Assembly: GCA_017607445.1 (NCBI GenBank)
Contig: JAEVHH010000004.1
Span: 1,364,001 to 1,428,000 of the forward strand
Source of the DNA: Histoplasma ohiense
Lineage: Eukaryota; Ascomycota; Eurotiomycetes; Onygenales; Ajellomycetaceae
Length of the DNA: 64,000 nucleotides
Reading direction: 5' to 3'
Shown here: positions 33,407-45,618 of the stretch, piece after piece
Position numbering within the stretch: the first letter of the stretch is position 1
Layout of the letters: every line of letters starts with the position of its first letter
The notes under the pieces: model-generated
The model's database searches: none
Seen by the model: the letters and a program-made list of their open reading frames with translations, nothing else
What the model was told of the DNA's origin: nothing
Position numbers and translations under genes: made by a program

Positions 33407-36400
33407 CATGGCGTGATGTAGTTATATGGGCATATAGGATAGGTTGATATTATGCAATGGCGGCTTTTACCTTTCTACCTTTCTTGTCTCCCATTAGTTT
33501 CTCATTCTCATTTCGTCCTTGCTTCTTCTCCTTGTTGTTTCACGTGGAGCTGAAGTCTGAAGATATTCACTTTATGTGTCCATGCTTATCTTCTATGCCA
33601 TTTCGGATATTAAAAAAATTGTATAGTGTTTTGGATTTGCAAGTCAGTAACGTTGTTTGATATTCACTGGGTGAGCCTATGTGCATTACTGGGTGGTTAT
33701 AGTAACTGTTGTAACTGCATTCGGCACAGTAGATAAATAGGTTGAATGTAGGACCCCAGCGATTATTTCCATGAAGCATTATAATTATTCTAAAAAAACA
33801 ATGTTCCCCTTCCAAAGCTTGTATTATCTGGGATAATGCCATGCAGCAGAGCAGCACTTGGGCGGATTAGACAAGACCTGATAGGAATATATGGTCTTCA
33901 GACAAAACGAAACTAAAGTGTCCCAGGGTACCGCCTTTATCGTTAAAATAATTAACCCGCATGCTCGATGGACTTGGATCGAACGAAAATAGAAAATTCG
34001 TCAGAAGAGTTGCACGCGATCTTGACAAAACAGCCACATATAGAGGGAGGGCGCGGGGGTTACATTAAGGGCAAAACGCATATTAATTTTCAAATAGAAA
34101 GAATAAATAAATAAATAAAAGCAGAGCCCTTCTCAGAATGGGTTTTCATGGCACAAATAGAGGAAATGGAAAACCCTCCAACACAGAGATTTGAGTTCAC
34201 TTTTTGTATGTTCGAGGGTGTCTCCGTTGTATGTTGTAGATGTATCATTGTAAAACTGTTCGCCAGTTTCGGCAGAGTTGGCCAGGCACATTCGAACTGC
34301 AAAAAGCGATGGCATATGGTTAGCTCCTTTTCTCAACGCTGGCTAACTCGTACGAGGTTGGATATTTCTGTTTTAGAGGGGTGTGAGGTACATGTAGAAA
34401 ATCAAACCAGATATTCACGAGCGAGTAAGGATATGGAAGATCGACTAGGTAGAAGAAATAAAGCAGGAACAATAAGGCTGGTAGGGACTGGACTAAGGTC
34501 ACTAGATATGTAGAAAACGGGGTAAATGGTGTCATTACATGGCCATCTGTTCGATAAGGGGCAAAATTGGGGAACTGACATATGTATTTAATGAGATTTG
34601 AGCGCCCAGGCATCAGACTGGACTTGGAGGAGGGTTCGGAGGATATGGGAGGGGTGAGGGAGGGTCTTGGACGGAGTATACGGAGTGGAAGGAAATTTCA
34701 GCCAGAGCCGTTCTCAAGGGACATCTCCCAATCGAACAGGATGCACGTAGATACTGAGCGCTCGATTGCAGATGGAGTGAAGTGTCAGCGCGCGGATGGG
34801 AGGAGGGTCCACGCCGTTGAGAAGTCATTTGGGCGGAGATCGAAGGCTGTAAGGTGTGCAATGGAGACCAACCGGAGAGGAAGTAGTGAGTCAAAATATT
34901 TGATATGGCGGACTAGATGTGCGGTTGTCATTCAAGAAAACCAGTGAGAGAATAAAAAAACGAGTGACAGACAATATTTTTGTTATTTGGCAGAAAGGCG
35001 GTAATGGCAGAAGGCCTCGGATGCGGATTCCACCCGCTTTTATACCAATTGAGTACGTTGTAGCAAGGAAATTGCATGTCGATACACTAGGCGCCTGCGC
35101 TAGAATCCACCATATCATTGTATTCGGAAGCTGAACTCCATGAATACAGTGCTTGATGCAAATTTAGAATTCTACAACAAAGGAGAGGTGAAAGAGGATC
35201 CTAGGAAACATGCAGGGGCCCGTCAAGGCATAGGTGGCTCCCGTGTGCTACTGGAGGGCCTGGTCGACTAGCCGCGCGACGCACAATCCGTTGGCGAAAT
35301 GCAGAAATGCCAACGTCCTGAAGCCGAATCATCGAGGTACTTTCTATGCAAGTACAACGAGTGTGCTGGAGCCATGATTATCATCATGACAATTCACTTG
35401 TACCTCGTTATGTTTGGACTTCGAAGGGTGAAGTTATTTGACCAAGTTGACAGGAACTGATATACGATGGCAGAGTATATCATCCGCAGTATTCAGAAAG
35501 GTAGAGCTGGTATAGGCTATGGGCCGAGCCCCCGGTGTGACAACAAACAAGGGAGAAATGGGCCAGCGACATTGTATCCGAAAATCGGCTGAGGCGGGGA
35601 ACCGAGCCGAAGCAATAATGCAATAAAGAAACAAGGAGGGAGAGGTAGTGTAAAGAGTTCTATATAAAATGGGTATCAATATGCTCTACATTCTCGCCCT
35701 GTCTTGGGCCTCTTTTCCTGAGTTGCAATAGCTGAGTTGCACCGGAGGTGTTGATGATTGATTCAGAGTAGCCAGCCTTCAAATCCATTTCAGAGGGAAG
35801 TCTGAAGAAACATAGGAGGAAAACAAAGACACAACAAAATAAGAGGAGCACTGTTCGAATGGGAGATCCCATTTGACACGTGTTGCAACGATTATTCTCC
35901 AAGTCTCTTTGAATGGAGTTCATAACCAAATCTTGACTAGAAATGCAAATTGGGCGCTGTCCAGGTGTGAATCCATCACCATCACCATGGTCCGATCAGT
36001 GAGCCTGGATTTGATTTTTATCGGCCTTAGTAGACGCCGATAAATTTCACAAAGCAATTTCTCCTTGATACTAGTATTCATTCCACACAAAGATAATCTG
36101 TACGATTGACCTGACAGGGCGCTGGACGGGAGAGGCGTGATGGTTGTTCAACCCAACCACCACTGGGCTGCAATTGCTCAGAGGGCATCCAATGGTATAC
36201 CGAGGCTCAGTCTGTCTGCAATCTCTGTTCAACAGTCCGTCCGTCGATCCAATTTCTCAGCAACGGGAAATGTCAAAAGAAACTTGACGCTATCGCTGTT
36301 GACATTGTTATACGGATCATGGCAAAGGTGGATTTCCCTATTCAGGTTAGCCTAGAATTGCGGAAAATCTTCCAAGCTCCGGCCTCAGGTCAAGAATCTC

Positions 36401-36467
36401 CAGTCGCGCGACCCAACACCGCAATCCCCATAAACCCTTTTCGTGGATACGATTTTCTCTGCCACCG
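33407..36467. other. Gene-poor stretch between SDHC and the mitoribosomal gene
   Basis: About 3 kb without a supported gene. Frames such as plus 34148-34513, plus 34582-34947 and minus 35660-35929 lack domains. The last could encode a 70-aa protein with one hydrophobic segment (from ATG at 35872), but there is no further support. Confidence 0.4.
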
Positions 36468-37410
36468 ATGGCATCAAAAATACCGGGCCAAGCTTTCACT
36501 GCAATCTCGCGTCCAGGGCGGTGGCGTGCTTCATCTGCTGTTCTGTCAATTTCCTCACGATCCACTCCCTCTTATATTCGAAGACATGCTCTCTCCTCTG
36601 CTGCTGGCCCAGAGGGTTCAGAAACACCTACAATAGCCCGATGGAAAGTGACCCCACCGGCAATGAAGGCACCAGTACGGTTGCGTGGGAGTCCGGATGT
36701 ACCGGAGTTTCCCGTCAATTCAGACCCGAACATTCTCGATCAGTTCTACCTTCGAATGCTAGGGCCCGGCGGTGACAAGATGCTCACGGAGGAGGTCAAA
36801 TGGCAAACCGTTACGCACAAAAGCTTTGATCAAGGACGAAGAGGCTTCAACGAGAGATTGTCTTACCTGGGTATGTTGAATGATCCGTAATTCTTTTCTT
36901 TGACATAGGATTTTGAGTGCTTATTTGCAATATTCTTTCTATAGGCAAGCAAATTGTGCAGCTCCAGGCTTCACTCTCCCTGTTGGAAAGCTCGTCCAGT
37001 GCTTCCCCGGAAAAGTTGGAAGATCCGTATGGTCGGACGGCGTTCGAACATCCGTCTTTGCAAGGGTTGGACATTCTCACCGAAGACAACAAGAATATGA
37101 GGGTAAACCGAACGAAACTGGCAGAGCTCGCCCAGCAATATAAGCTACAGGAGGTCCTGAGATGGGTACCGAGATATGTACGAGCAGTCCTTCCAGGAAT
37201 AAAAATTTTATCGTTCCCTGCATGCTAACTGTCCTACAGCGCAATGATCTTGCGGCATCCGGATTAGAAGTCGTTTTGACCCAGGCGATTTACGCGGTGG
37301 TTGGCGCCGTTGCGCTGGAGAAAGGGGGTGCGGTTGCGAACCAGGTAGCTAGGGATTCTATACTGAAGCCGCTGGGGTTTGACGTCGGCATGCCACGAGA
37401 GACTCTATAG
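36468..37410 (+). CDS. MRPL15: Mitochondrial large-subunit ribosomal protein with RNase III fold (yeast Mrpl15 / mL57)
   Basis: Three exons (36468-36870, 36945-37177, 37240-37410) give 268 aa. The protein is a structural component of the mitochondrial 54S subunit, derived from RNase III but usually catalytically inactive. A basic, Ser-rich presequence covers about residues 1-45. The RNase III-like part follows: LDQFYLRMLGPGGDKMLTEE, VTHKSFDQGRRGFNERLSYLG (the place of the NERLEFLGD signature, here lacking the acidic catalytic end), then RNDLAASGLEVVLTQAIYAV with VGAVALEKGG. Splice sites are GTATGT, TATAG, GTACGA and TACAG, with phases that agree. The ATG at 36468 gives the only plausible mitochondrial targeting sequence. 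Confidence 0.88.
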
Positions 37411-38134
37411 GATTTGTTTCCGATTTTTTAAGGGCACCGCATTTTGGACGGCGTTTGTATGGTTTGTATGTATTTCTATTAGAATTTTCGTGATGCCAGA
37501 TATTAATGTATTATCAGGGTTTTAATTTTACGGAGTATACCCTTCTTCTTCTTCAATGATACATTATTCTAGAGTATATAAACTAAAGACAGTCAATTTG
37601 TGTTCCTATTCAATTATAGTATGTTTGATTCCTCTGACACCGCCCGCGTAACCAAGAAAATACACGGCCAGTTCTTATGGAGTCTCCGTTGTTTAGTCTT
37701 CGCACCACCGTATCGCAAGATCATCAATGGTGTAACCCGGGAGTTGAACCCTGACAGGAAGTCAGAGGCCAATTTACAGGAAAAATCATGATAATTTTTT
37801 GCGTTGACTTGCACTGTCTGTTGGGTGCGTGATTGAAAGAAAATAAAAGTTCATGGAAGAATTTTTATATGGCTGGTGGATGGCACTAGACCTGATTCGG
37901 CAGTAGTGCCACTTGGGCAAACGACGCCGTCTTGCTACTGACGCGGGAAAGACATGGAAAACAAATGGATATTTTGAACTTCTGAGCGTTAACAAATGCC
38001 CTCTTGGGCACCGTATCCTGATTTCCTTTCCCAATTTTCATGTCGCCTGCGATGGCTAAATAAGCTCGCACACCAGAATCCCTTCCTGACTCTCCGACGT
38101 TGAACGCAAGCCCTTTGATACCCAACACCGCATC
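37411..38134. other. Intergenic region upstream of AP-1 mu
   Basis: Contains the 3' UTR of the mitoribosomal gene and the promoter of the AP-1 mu gene. A minus-strand GGGTTCAACTCCC near 37737-37749 resembles a tRNA T-arm but no tRNA folds around it. Confidence 0.45.
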
Positions 38135-40285
38135 ATGGCGTCTGCTATATTCTTTCTGGATCTGAAGGGCAAGGTATGATCGATTCTAAGAAATTTCAGA
38201 GCATACAAGCATACGGATATCCTTCATTAAGCAAATTCAGTATACTTGCTGTTGTGGGATAGCCTAAGCTTACACTGGCCTTCGATACAGACCCTCCTGG
38301 CCCGCAACTACAGAGGAGATATTCCTATGTCCGCAGTCGAAAAGTTCCCTATCCTCCTCAGCGAAGCAGAAGAAGAGAGCTCTGCTGTACCGCCGTGCTT
38401 TTCTGATGAAGGCATAAATGTGCGTTTATTCTATATTCTCTTCCATACCACGTTGCGATTCTGGAGACCCATCCCGTTTAGCTTGCTAGAGACCATTTTA
38501 TATTTACTATATGATGACTCCGTTAGTATCTTTACATCCGCCATAGCAACCTTTATCTCCTAGCATTAACGAAACGGAACACAAATGCCGCGGAGATACT
38601 GTTATTCCTCCACAAGATTGTCGAGGTTTTCACTGAATACTTTAAGGAGTTGGAGGAAGAAAGTATTAGAGATAACTTCGTTATCATTTATGAATTGCTT
38701 GACGAGATGATGGATTTCGGATATCCGCAGACAACGGAGTCCAAGATATTGCAGGAGTATGTTAATTGCTATTTTCTAGTGCCCCGCGTTTTCGAACAAC
38801 TTGGTGGACCCCGCATTACTCACTAGCTCCTCTTCTAATGTTGGCTCCAGGTATATTACCCAAGAATCACACAAACTTGAGATACAGGCTCGACCGCCGA
38901 TCGCTGTTACGAATGCTGTGTCTTGGAGAAGTGAAGGAATTCGATACCGCAAGAATGAGGTCTTCCTCGACGTGGTTGAATCCTTGAATCTCCTAGTATC
39001 TGCCAATGGCAACGTTCTTCGATCAGAAATATTAGGGGCAATCAAAATGAAATGTTATCTAAGTGGTATGCCAGAACTAAGGCTGGGTTTGAACGATAAA
39101 GCGATGTTCGAAACAACAGGCAGAGCAACAAGAGGAAAAGCCGTCGAGATGGAGGATGTAAAGTTCCACCAATGTGTTCGGCTATCGCGCTTTGAGAACG
39201 ACAGAACAATAAGTTTCATTCCTCCAGACGGAGAATTTGAACTTATGAGTTATCGCTTAAACACTCAAGTGAAGCCCCTGATATGGGTAGAATGTCTGGT
39301 GGAGTCTCATTCAGGTTCGCGCATTGAATATATGCTTAAGGTAAACTGAGCCAAGGAAGTTGTGATCCCGCTTATTTTTTATCTGACCGTTATATAGGCG
39401 AAAGCTCAATTCAAACGCCGGAGCACTGCGAACAATGTGGAGATTTTGGTTCCAGTCCCGGAAGACGCAGATTCTCCACGATTCCGCACTAACATAGGTT
39501 CTGTCCACTATGCACCAGAGAAATCTGCGATAATATGGAAGATAAAACAGTTCGGTGGAGGGAAAGAGTTCCTCATGCGTGCTGAATTAGGGTTACCGTC
39601 AGTGAAAGGGGATGATGAGCATGGAGGCGGTATGACTGGTGGCTTTGGTGGTAGTATGGGAGGTGCTGGACAAACTGGAAAAGGCAAACGCCCAATCAAC
39701 GTCAAATTTGAGATCCCGTATTTCACCACCAGTGGTATCCAAGTACGATATCTTAAGATCATTGAACCGAAGGTGAATATCTTTTCCTTTTTTTCTTTTT
39801 GCCCAACCTCCCCCACCTTCATCGGCAGGCCCAAAATCTCAATGCTCCAAATTCGGCCACCTGCATCCCAAGATCTTTTTTGCGATTCTATGACTGGATA
39901 CATTGAAGCACAAATGTCTTCATGCCAAGCTCCCAGTTTAAACCCCCTACACTCTGCACTCCCTGCACTTTGTCAGCATACAGCAACATCCACCTCCATA
40001 ACTATCCACAAGAGGCCCCCCACGTCAGCTCTCTGGCTGCTCCTGGTTGAAAGCCGACATCTAAAGCACTTCACGCAACCATACTATCTTTTACCTACCA
40101 CACCCTGCTCCTCGTCCACCATCACCCTTCCCCACCCTTGATATGCTCATTTTTCCATCTTGCACAAATGCAATATCTAACCAATACCACTTTCTCTCAT
40201 ATAGCTGCAATACCCATCGCTCCCATGGGTCCGTTATATAACCCAGTCAGGCGATATTGCAGTTCGTCTACCAGACGTGCAATGA
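38135..40285 (+). CDS. APM1: AP-1 adaptor complex medium subunit mu-1
   Basis: Six exons (38135-38173, 38291-38419, 38527-38756, 38851-39340, 39398-39772, 40205-40285) give 447 aa, the usual length. Mu-1 is the cargo-recognition subunit of the clathrin adaptor AP-1 at the trans-Golgi and endosomes, binding YxxPhi and dileucine signals. The longin-like N-terminus (ASAIFFLDLKGK, ARNYRGDIPMSAVEKFPILL) and EYFKELEEESIRDNFVIIYE match closely. So do LLDEMMDFGYPQTTESKILQ, SWRSEGIRYRKNEVFLDVVE, GNVLRSEILGAIKMKCYLSG, VKFHQCVRLSRFENDRTISF and AQFKRRSTANNVEI. The last exon ends in LPWVRYITQSGDIAV. A Gly-rich insert (GGGMTGGFGGSMGGAG) lies before the PINVKFEIPYFTTSGIQ strand. The last intron is 432 bases, far longer than the others. 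Confidence 0.97.
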
Positions 40286-41337
40286 CGAAGCAATCCAACG
40301 CTACAATGGACGCAACATGACCGAAAACACGGACCCCACCAAGGCCTGCATAAAATGTGCGAAACGCATTACAGGATGGAATTATGTTTTAACCTACTTT
40401 GCATCGGCCCGCAGGAGGGAGGGGGTACTAGTTCAAGGCTTCCATACAATTTTACTTGGTGCTTCACCCTTTACTTTTACTCGCAAGGACGAGAGGGGCC
40501 GTGATTTTTCACCTATGTAGTTACGTGGGTTGGGTTAGTCCTTTACCTCGCGCTACCGTGGCAGATTAAATATATGACATGACGATAGATTTTTTTTTCT
40601 TTTTCCTCCTTGGCAAACTACGCCTTTGTGTTAACCATGTGGAAATGGAGTAAAAGTTGTGAATTGGAAAGTCCTCATGGAGAGTATTAATGATTTTCGC
40701 AATACGGATAGTGTGGAAAGTATTTCTGGTGGTTGGAAGGGAAGGGTGGGCCAGGAAGGAGGGGAGAGAGGGGGAGAAACATGCAAGACAAAAATACAAT
40801 AGCAAATGAACAGTATGCGCGTAGACTAAATCTACTCCTGGTTGATTATTTTGATTGATTATGGTTGCTTATGATCAAAACGAAGGGGAATCAATCATTC
40901 ACCATCTCTTCTTGAAATTCTCTAAAAAAAATGGATAACAAAATGGGTCGTTTTCTAATGTGTGAGAGGCAGCGAACGGAATTGCAAGTAACTTCAATGA
41001 AAAATGGACAATCATGACGGCAGGTGAGAGAAATAAAAATGTGAGATTTTAACTCGACATAACGAAGGTTAGGATTGTTTAGATGAATTGATCCCGCAAA
41101 TATACCGTTCCCCTCGACTGCGGACTCGGTTTTCGAAACGCACGGCAAAACACTCGAATGTTGGGAGGTCAATAACGCTTCTATTCTAATATCCGCGAAA
41201 GTGCATACCGAGCTACATGATCACGGATTTATTAAAGCACCAAAATGCCCCTGTGACCACTTGTCCAGCGATGCGTCGTTGCTACCAATACTCTTGATCG
41301 AGACTATGACTCCCCGGCTATGAACCCCTGAAGAACG
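40286..41337. other. Convergent 3' intergenic region
   Basis: Between the 3' end of AP-1 mu (+) and an orphan gene (-). Minus-strand frames here (40566-40805, 40891-41172) show no domain. Confidence 0.45.
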
Positions 41338-42021
41338 TTAGATCACTTCTTCGTTAAAAGTTTGGCTGTACTCACTTCTACTTCTCATTCCGTGAGGAAC
41401 CCAATTGGGAGGCCTGAATGCTCGGATCGCTTCCACCGTCAGCTCAACATCAGGACCGTGTTCAGGAAAAGGTCCACTAAAAGCTGCGAGCCCAATTAAG
41501 AGCGCTAAGTTTCCGGCAAGAGCTGTGTTTCCAAATACATTTTCATCCAGATCATTGTAGTCATAAGTCTGTGGCATAAGCTCTGGCATCCATCTTGGAG
41601 ACCCTGGAGCAGCGAGGACATTATACGGAGCATCGAAGTCAAGAACTGATATATGATTTCCATTGTTTATGGGCTCTGGATGTTTGAAGGTAAGTCTTCT
41701 CCAGCCATACCGCGCATCCCTAGTTTTGATTTCCTGTCCCACACTCCTTTTCTTGCAGTTCAACGGCACTCCAAGGAAATGATCCCTTTCGGAATCATAG
41801 AAGAGAGAACACTCTCGGAAATTGTTACCCCCAGAAACTTGTGCCCGGGTGATTGAACCGAGTTCCCATTTTCGCCAACCAGTTGTTGCCACAAGAGAAA
41901 CGGCGTCTGGATCCGTCGGTGGATACCAGTTCTGCTGAGCGTCACGAATTTCACGTTGGACTTCGTAGTTTGGCTGTACGAAGTCGATATTGAAATAAAA
42001 TCTCAACAAGTTGGCAGACAT
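41338..42021 (-). CDS. Uncharacterised 227-aa protein
   Basis: One open frame of 227 aa with mixed, protein-like composition. I do not recognise the family. Visible features are a tryptophan-rich segment (GWRKWELGSITRAQVSGG), RECSLFYDSERDHFLGVPLN, RYGWRRLTFKHPEPINNGNH and FDAPYNVLAAPGSPRWMPEL, then a hydrophobic GNTALAGNLALLIGLAAF. There is no signal peptide at the chosen ATG (42019-42021). The same frame runs open a short way upstream of that ATG to a TGA. Just beyond, another frame (about 42060-42120) reads protein-like sequence between a plausible acceptor (CTCCAG) and stop, so the true 5' end may be spliced or the gene may be a truncated remnant. The function is unknown. Confidence 0.5.
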   Translation of the reverse strand: MSANLLRFYFNIDFVQPNYEVQREIRDAQQNWYPPTDPDAVSLVATTGWRKWELGSITRAQVSGGNNFRECSLFYDSERDHFLGVPLNCKKRSVGQEIKTRDARYGWRRLTFKHPEPINNGNHISVLDFDAPYNVLAAPGSPRWMPELMPQTYDYNDLDENVFGNTALAGNLALLIGLAAFSGPFPEHGPDVELTVEAIRAFRPPNWVPHGMRSRSEYSQTFNEEVI

Positions 42022-44829
42022 GATAGATGCTTCTAGTACAAAGCCACGTCGGAGATATTCTCATAGAAATGTTTGAGTTCGAGAGGGTTGTCAAACGAGA
42101 AATGACCTGGAGTGGTAAACATAAGTTATGGCGATGAAATGGAAACTGGAATTCTCAAATAAACTCACCACATAAACACACCCGTGATGTGAAGCTATAG
42201 AGAATAGCAGATTTTCCACATGGTTTGATCATACATGAGGCTTGAAGCAAGGGTTCCCGTTTCCATAATTTTCATGTGTCAAGCCGAAAGCTCTGCCCTT
42301 ATATGTTCAACTTGAAAGGGGAAGATAGATCAAGGCCCAACAGAGCCTGTAAGAACTTTTAGAGATCTGTCGCACCTATCACTTGCTGGTCATCCATTTA
42401 GCCCCTTTTTACCTAGCAGCGTTTCGCACAGTATTTAAAAAGAGAATGCGTGGATACCCGACGAGAACCATGATTGTCAGGGCTAAAATCGAGATCACAA
42501 GGACAGGGAAAGTTCTGTGGTTTCCAAATTATGCTTGGGAACCGAGGGAACGTTTGAATGGTCGGTATTGTGAAAACCATGTTAAGACAACACTATTAGG
42601 TCAGGTCAACCAAAGGCCAAAATTGTATATGAGGCGGATGGGTGGCCAGAAAGCTGCCGAGTAAACTCGTCAGTTGAGTTTGACTGCTAACACGACAAGA
42701 GTTGCGGGATCACAGGTACGATGCTGTGTGGAATCCGACAATTCCGCAGTCGCGAGAGGACCAGAACTCTGCCAACAAAACAAAGACTTTGTCTCATCTA
42801 AACTAAGCAATAACGTTCTCGGAAATGTGGGAGAAATAATTGGAGGGTTTATGGCATAACTACTCGACGGGGAAACTTTCCGCCTGCCAGCTGGCTGAGG
42901 GTATTCAATCGACCTTCGATGATAGGTGCTTCCCCTGGAAAGCGCCGGTGATTGCCGGGCAACGGCGACCTGCTGGCCAATAGCCTATGAAATTATGGTA
43001 AACTCCAGTATGTGACGGGAATAAACGCTAGGGGAGCGTGCGCGCACTCGAAAGCCAGATGTAGTAATACTGCGGCTTGCAGTGCTATTTCATGAAGATC
43101 GAAAACCAACAAATTCCGACCATGAGCCTGAACAAGGAACAAAAAACCAAAAAGTGGAATGAAGAAAACAAGAAAAAAGAATAAAACAGAATAGAGGATA
43201 TGGAGGAAATCCATGCTTGATATATAAACGTGGTGGGAAATGCAGTTGGCCTTGTAACGGCAGAGGTACCTCCCTTGCTTCTCTTAGCTTGTTGCCTTCC
43301 AGTTGCCCTGCCATATCTCCTGATACCATCCCCTGTGCCGATTGGAACGGAGGGTCTTTTTTTGAGGAGCGAAAGCGATTTCTCTGGGTTAGGCACTCAT
43401 TTGTTTAACTGCATTGGACAACCCACAGATTTCAAGTCCCGATGGATGGTCCAGACGTGATCGAGAAGCAATAGCAAATGCAAGCCGGAGCAATTGGAGA
43501 CAAAATTAATGTAATTTACATAGGTGGGCTTGTCCGTGGACAGGTTGGTCGTGGCAGCATCGTAGTTCCTATTGCGTTTGCCTGCACTACCACGTTGTCC
43601 CGCGTCTGTCCACTTGGATTTGGGAGGACATGCTATTATTAAGATTCCTTCGGGACATATGCATAACATCACCTGGAATTTCCCCGTGCCAATGGAGGTG
43701 AAATTAACCAGGGAAGTAGTACCGACAAAGGCGTCCCATATAGGTCATTTTCAAAAATATGATATGAGAGCCCCATTGGGGGTTGGAGCCTTCCACCTGT
43801 GGTCGACCTGCCAATGCTATATTCTCAAGCGTTCGGCTATTGAGCACATCGTTGCTTTTGTCACCTAAGAATAAACCCCTCGAGGCTGGGAGGAGTTTCT
43901 TCGGCAGATTATATGCCATTTGTAAAGCGTGATGCAAAACTGCCCGAAGGTTAGCAGTGGTTCAGCAGGTTGCAAATGCAACTGTCCGCTCTTTGCGAGC
44001 TTGACAAGTCAATCGAGACAGATGTCAGACAAATAACCGGACAAGATGAATGAAACCCGCATCTATCAAGAATATCTCGTTGCGAGGTTGAGTTGGGTTA
44101 GGGGACAAACACCTTAGGGTTGACGTTGTGCGTTGTGCAGTCGGCAAAGGAAAAGAAAGCAACAGTTGAAGCTCGGACCGTTCATTTCCTCTCGACTCAC
44201 GCCAACTCATTTTCTGCTGCACACGGGTATCAGCCGTTATTCCTCGCATCATGCAGGGCATACAATACTATATAAGAATTTGTTCTAGCATCCTATTACT
44301 CGAATTTTGCCATCCCATGCACCGTGCTCTCTCTACCGCACATTGAAAGAGTCTCCTTATACTCAAGCCCTTGAACTTTCTGGTCAGCTACCTTTACAAA
44401 CTGCCTAGCCTCTGTTCTATGGGAAAGGCCAATCGATGAGTTTTCCATATCGATTACGTATGGTTCTATTTTGTTCGAGGACCTAACCCAATCCTGAGGG
44501 GAATCGATGAAATGTGTTGGAAGATAACAAATGAAGCTGCATGCTGCGCGGAAGGCCATTTGCCTATGCAAAAAGCTGGTCACCAGTGTGTGAAGCCACT
44601 CAAAAAGTTTGTAGATTTGCCAATTTCAATCTCCAAAACAACTGATTAACAGGGAGAGCAATAAAATCAACAAAGAATGCACCCAAAAATTAATAATAAT
44701 GCCCGATTTAGCAGACACCCTGCAAAATATAGAGAGAGAAAATTTGTCGACAGTGAGAATCAAATACTACAAAAAATTGCACTTGAAAAGCGTTCAACCC
44801 GTTACGACATTAACCTCTTCGTCATCGCC
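42022..44829. other. Gene-poor stretch between two orphan genes
   Basis: No recognised gene. A TATA-like ACATATAAGG (minus strand, about 42300) followed by ATG near 42275 could be the real promoter and first exon of the orphan gene to its left. Frames at minus 44296-44583 (95 codons) and minus 43704-43937 are weakly protein-like only. Confidence 0.35.
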
Positions 44830-45618
44830 CTACATAACTTCATTCCAGCAATGGCCGCGGCCAAGGGCCTTGTCGCAGTCGCTTCCGGGGAAATTTCTCC
44901 AGGTGGGACCGTTCTTTTTGCAATTGGAAAACCATCCGTTGTAGTCCATGCATACATCACTGCGTCTCTTGCATTTGCCGTGGATGTTGTATTTATTGCT
45001 GCAATTGGGACCGCCATGATTGTTCATGCAGGATTTCTTCCCGCTTCGCTTCTGGAGGCGCCCGCTATGGTCGTGATCAAGTACAACCTTGACCCCAAAG
45101 TCGTAAACGTAGGCGTTCCCATACTGAGCGTGTGGCCTGGGTGGGTTCTCGAGGTAAATTATACCGTCTTTGATTATATTGCCTTCGACCCCGGTGACGT
45201 GGGACGTCTGTTTTCTCCCCAGCACTGAGCAATCGCCGCGGATTTTCTGCAGGTTGAGCTCTCCCAGGTGGTTTGCCTCGTGTTGTTCCCCGTCGTGGGA
45301 CACTAATGCTCCCTCCACAGGGAAATATATTCTGAATGTCCCGCTGGGCGGGTCGTAGAAATAATTATTCAGCTTTCCCCATTCCTTAGGGTTGCTCATG
45401 TAGTGTTGGTTCAGGTCGCCGAGTTCGTGCTCCGGAACCTTGACCTTTTTGAATCCGATCAACTTGACTGTATTGTTGGGGAGCTGATATTCGAGTGAGT
45501 TAAGAAAACGCTCTTCGAACATGGTGATATCGCGTGTTGCGAGTTGGGCTGCTTGGGTAGGGCTCCATGCCAATGCGAGAGCCGCAAGCGACAGGACCTG
45601 GGAAAAGGGTGACTTCAT
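44830..45618 (-). CDS. Secreted cysteine-rich protein with a Kex2-type site, unknown family
   Basis: From the ATG at 45616-45618 the product is 262 aa and starts with a clear signal peptide (MKSPFSQVLSLAALALAWSP then TQAAQL). The frame is open further upstream to another ATG at 45732, but that start would bury the signal peptide. The middle part (about 30-185) has one cysteine and a charged, soluble look. A Lys-Arg dibasic site at about K190-R191 (Kex2-type) is followed by a 71-residue basic C-terminus with seven cysteines (C-x9-C-x9-C-x6-C-x9-C-x14-C-x8-C, approximate). This is the layout of a processed secreted peptide or effector precursor, but I recognise no homologue and propose no activity. 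It is an isolated gene in an orphan-rich part of the window. Confidence 0.7.
   Translation of the reverse strand: MKSPFSQVLSLAALALAWSPTQAAQLATRDITMFEERFLNSLEYQLPNNTVKLIGFKKVKVPEHELGDLNQHYMSNPKEWGKLNNYFYDPPSGTFRIYFPVEGALVSHDGEQHEANHLGELNLQKIRGDCSVLGRKQTSHVTGVEGNIIKDGIIYLENPPRPHAQYGNAYVYDFGVKVVLDHDHSGRLQKRSGKKSCMNNHGGPNCSNKYNIHGKCKRRSDVCMDYNGWFSNCKKNGPTWRNFPGSDCDKALGRGHCWNEVM

Noticed and set aside
35660..35872. 70-aa minus frame with one hydrophobic segment (from MGSPIRTVLLLFCC)
   Set aside because: Could encode a small membrane or secreted peptide, but there is no homology, promoter or splice evidence.
37700..37800. Possible tRNA on the minus strand (GGGTTCAACTCCC T-arm-like motif, CTGAC/GTCAG hairpin before it)
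   Set aside because: No 7-bp acceptor stem, the hairpin loop has 5 not 7 bases, and no D-arm could be found.
44677..45228. 183-codon plus frame over the secreted cysteine-rich gene
   Set aside because: It is the antisense of a frame with a clear signal peptide and cysteine pattern; the plus frame has none.
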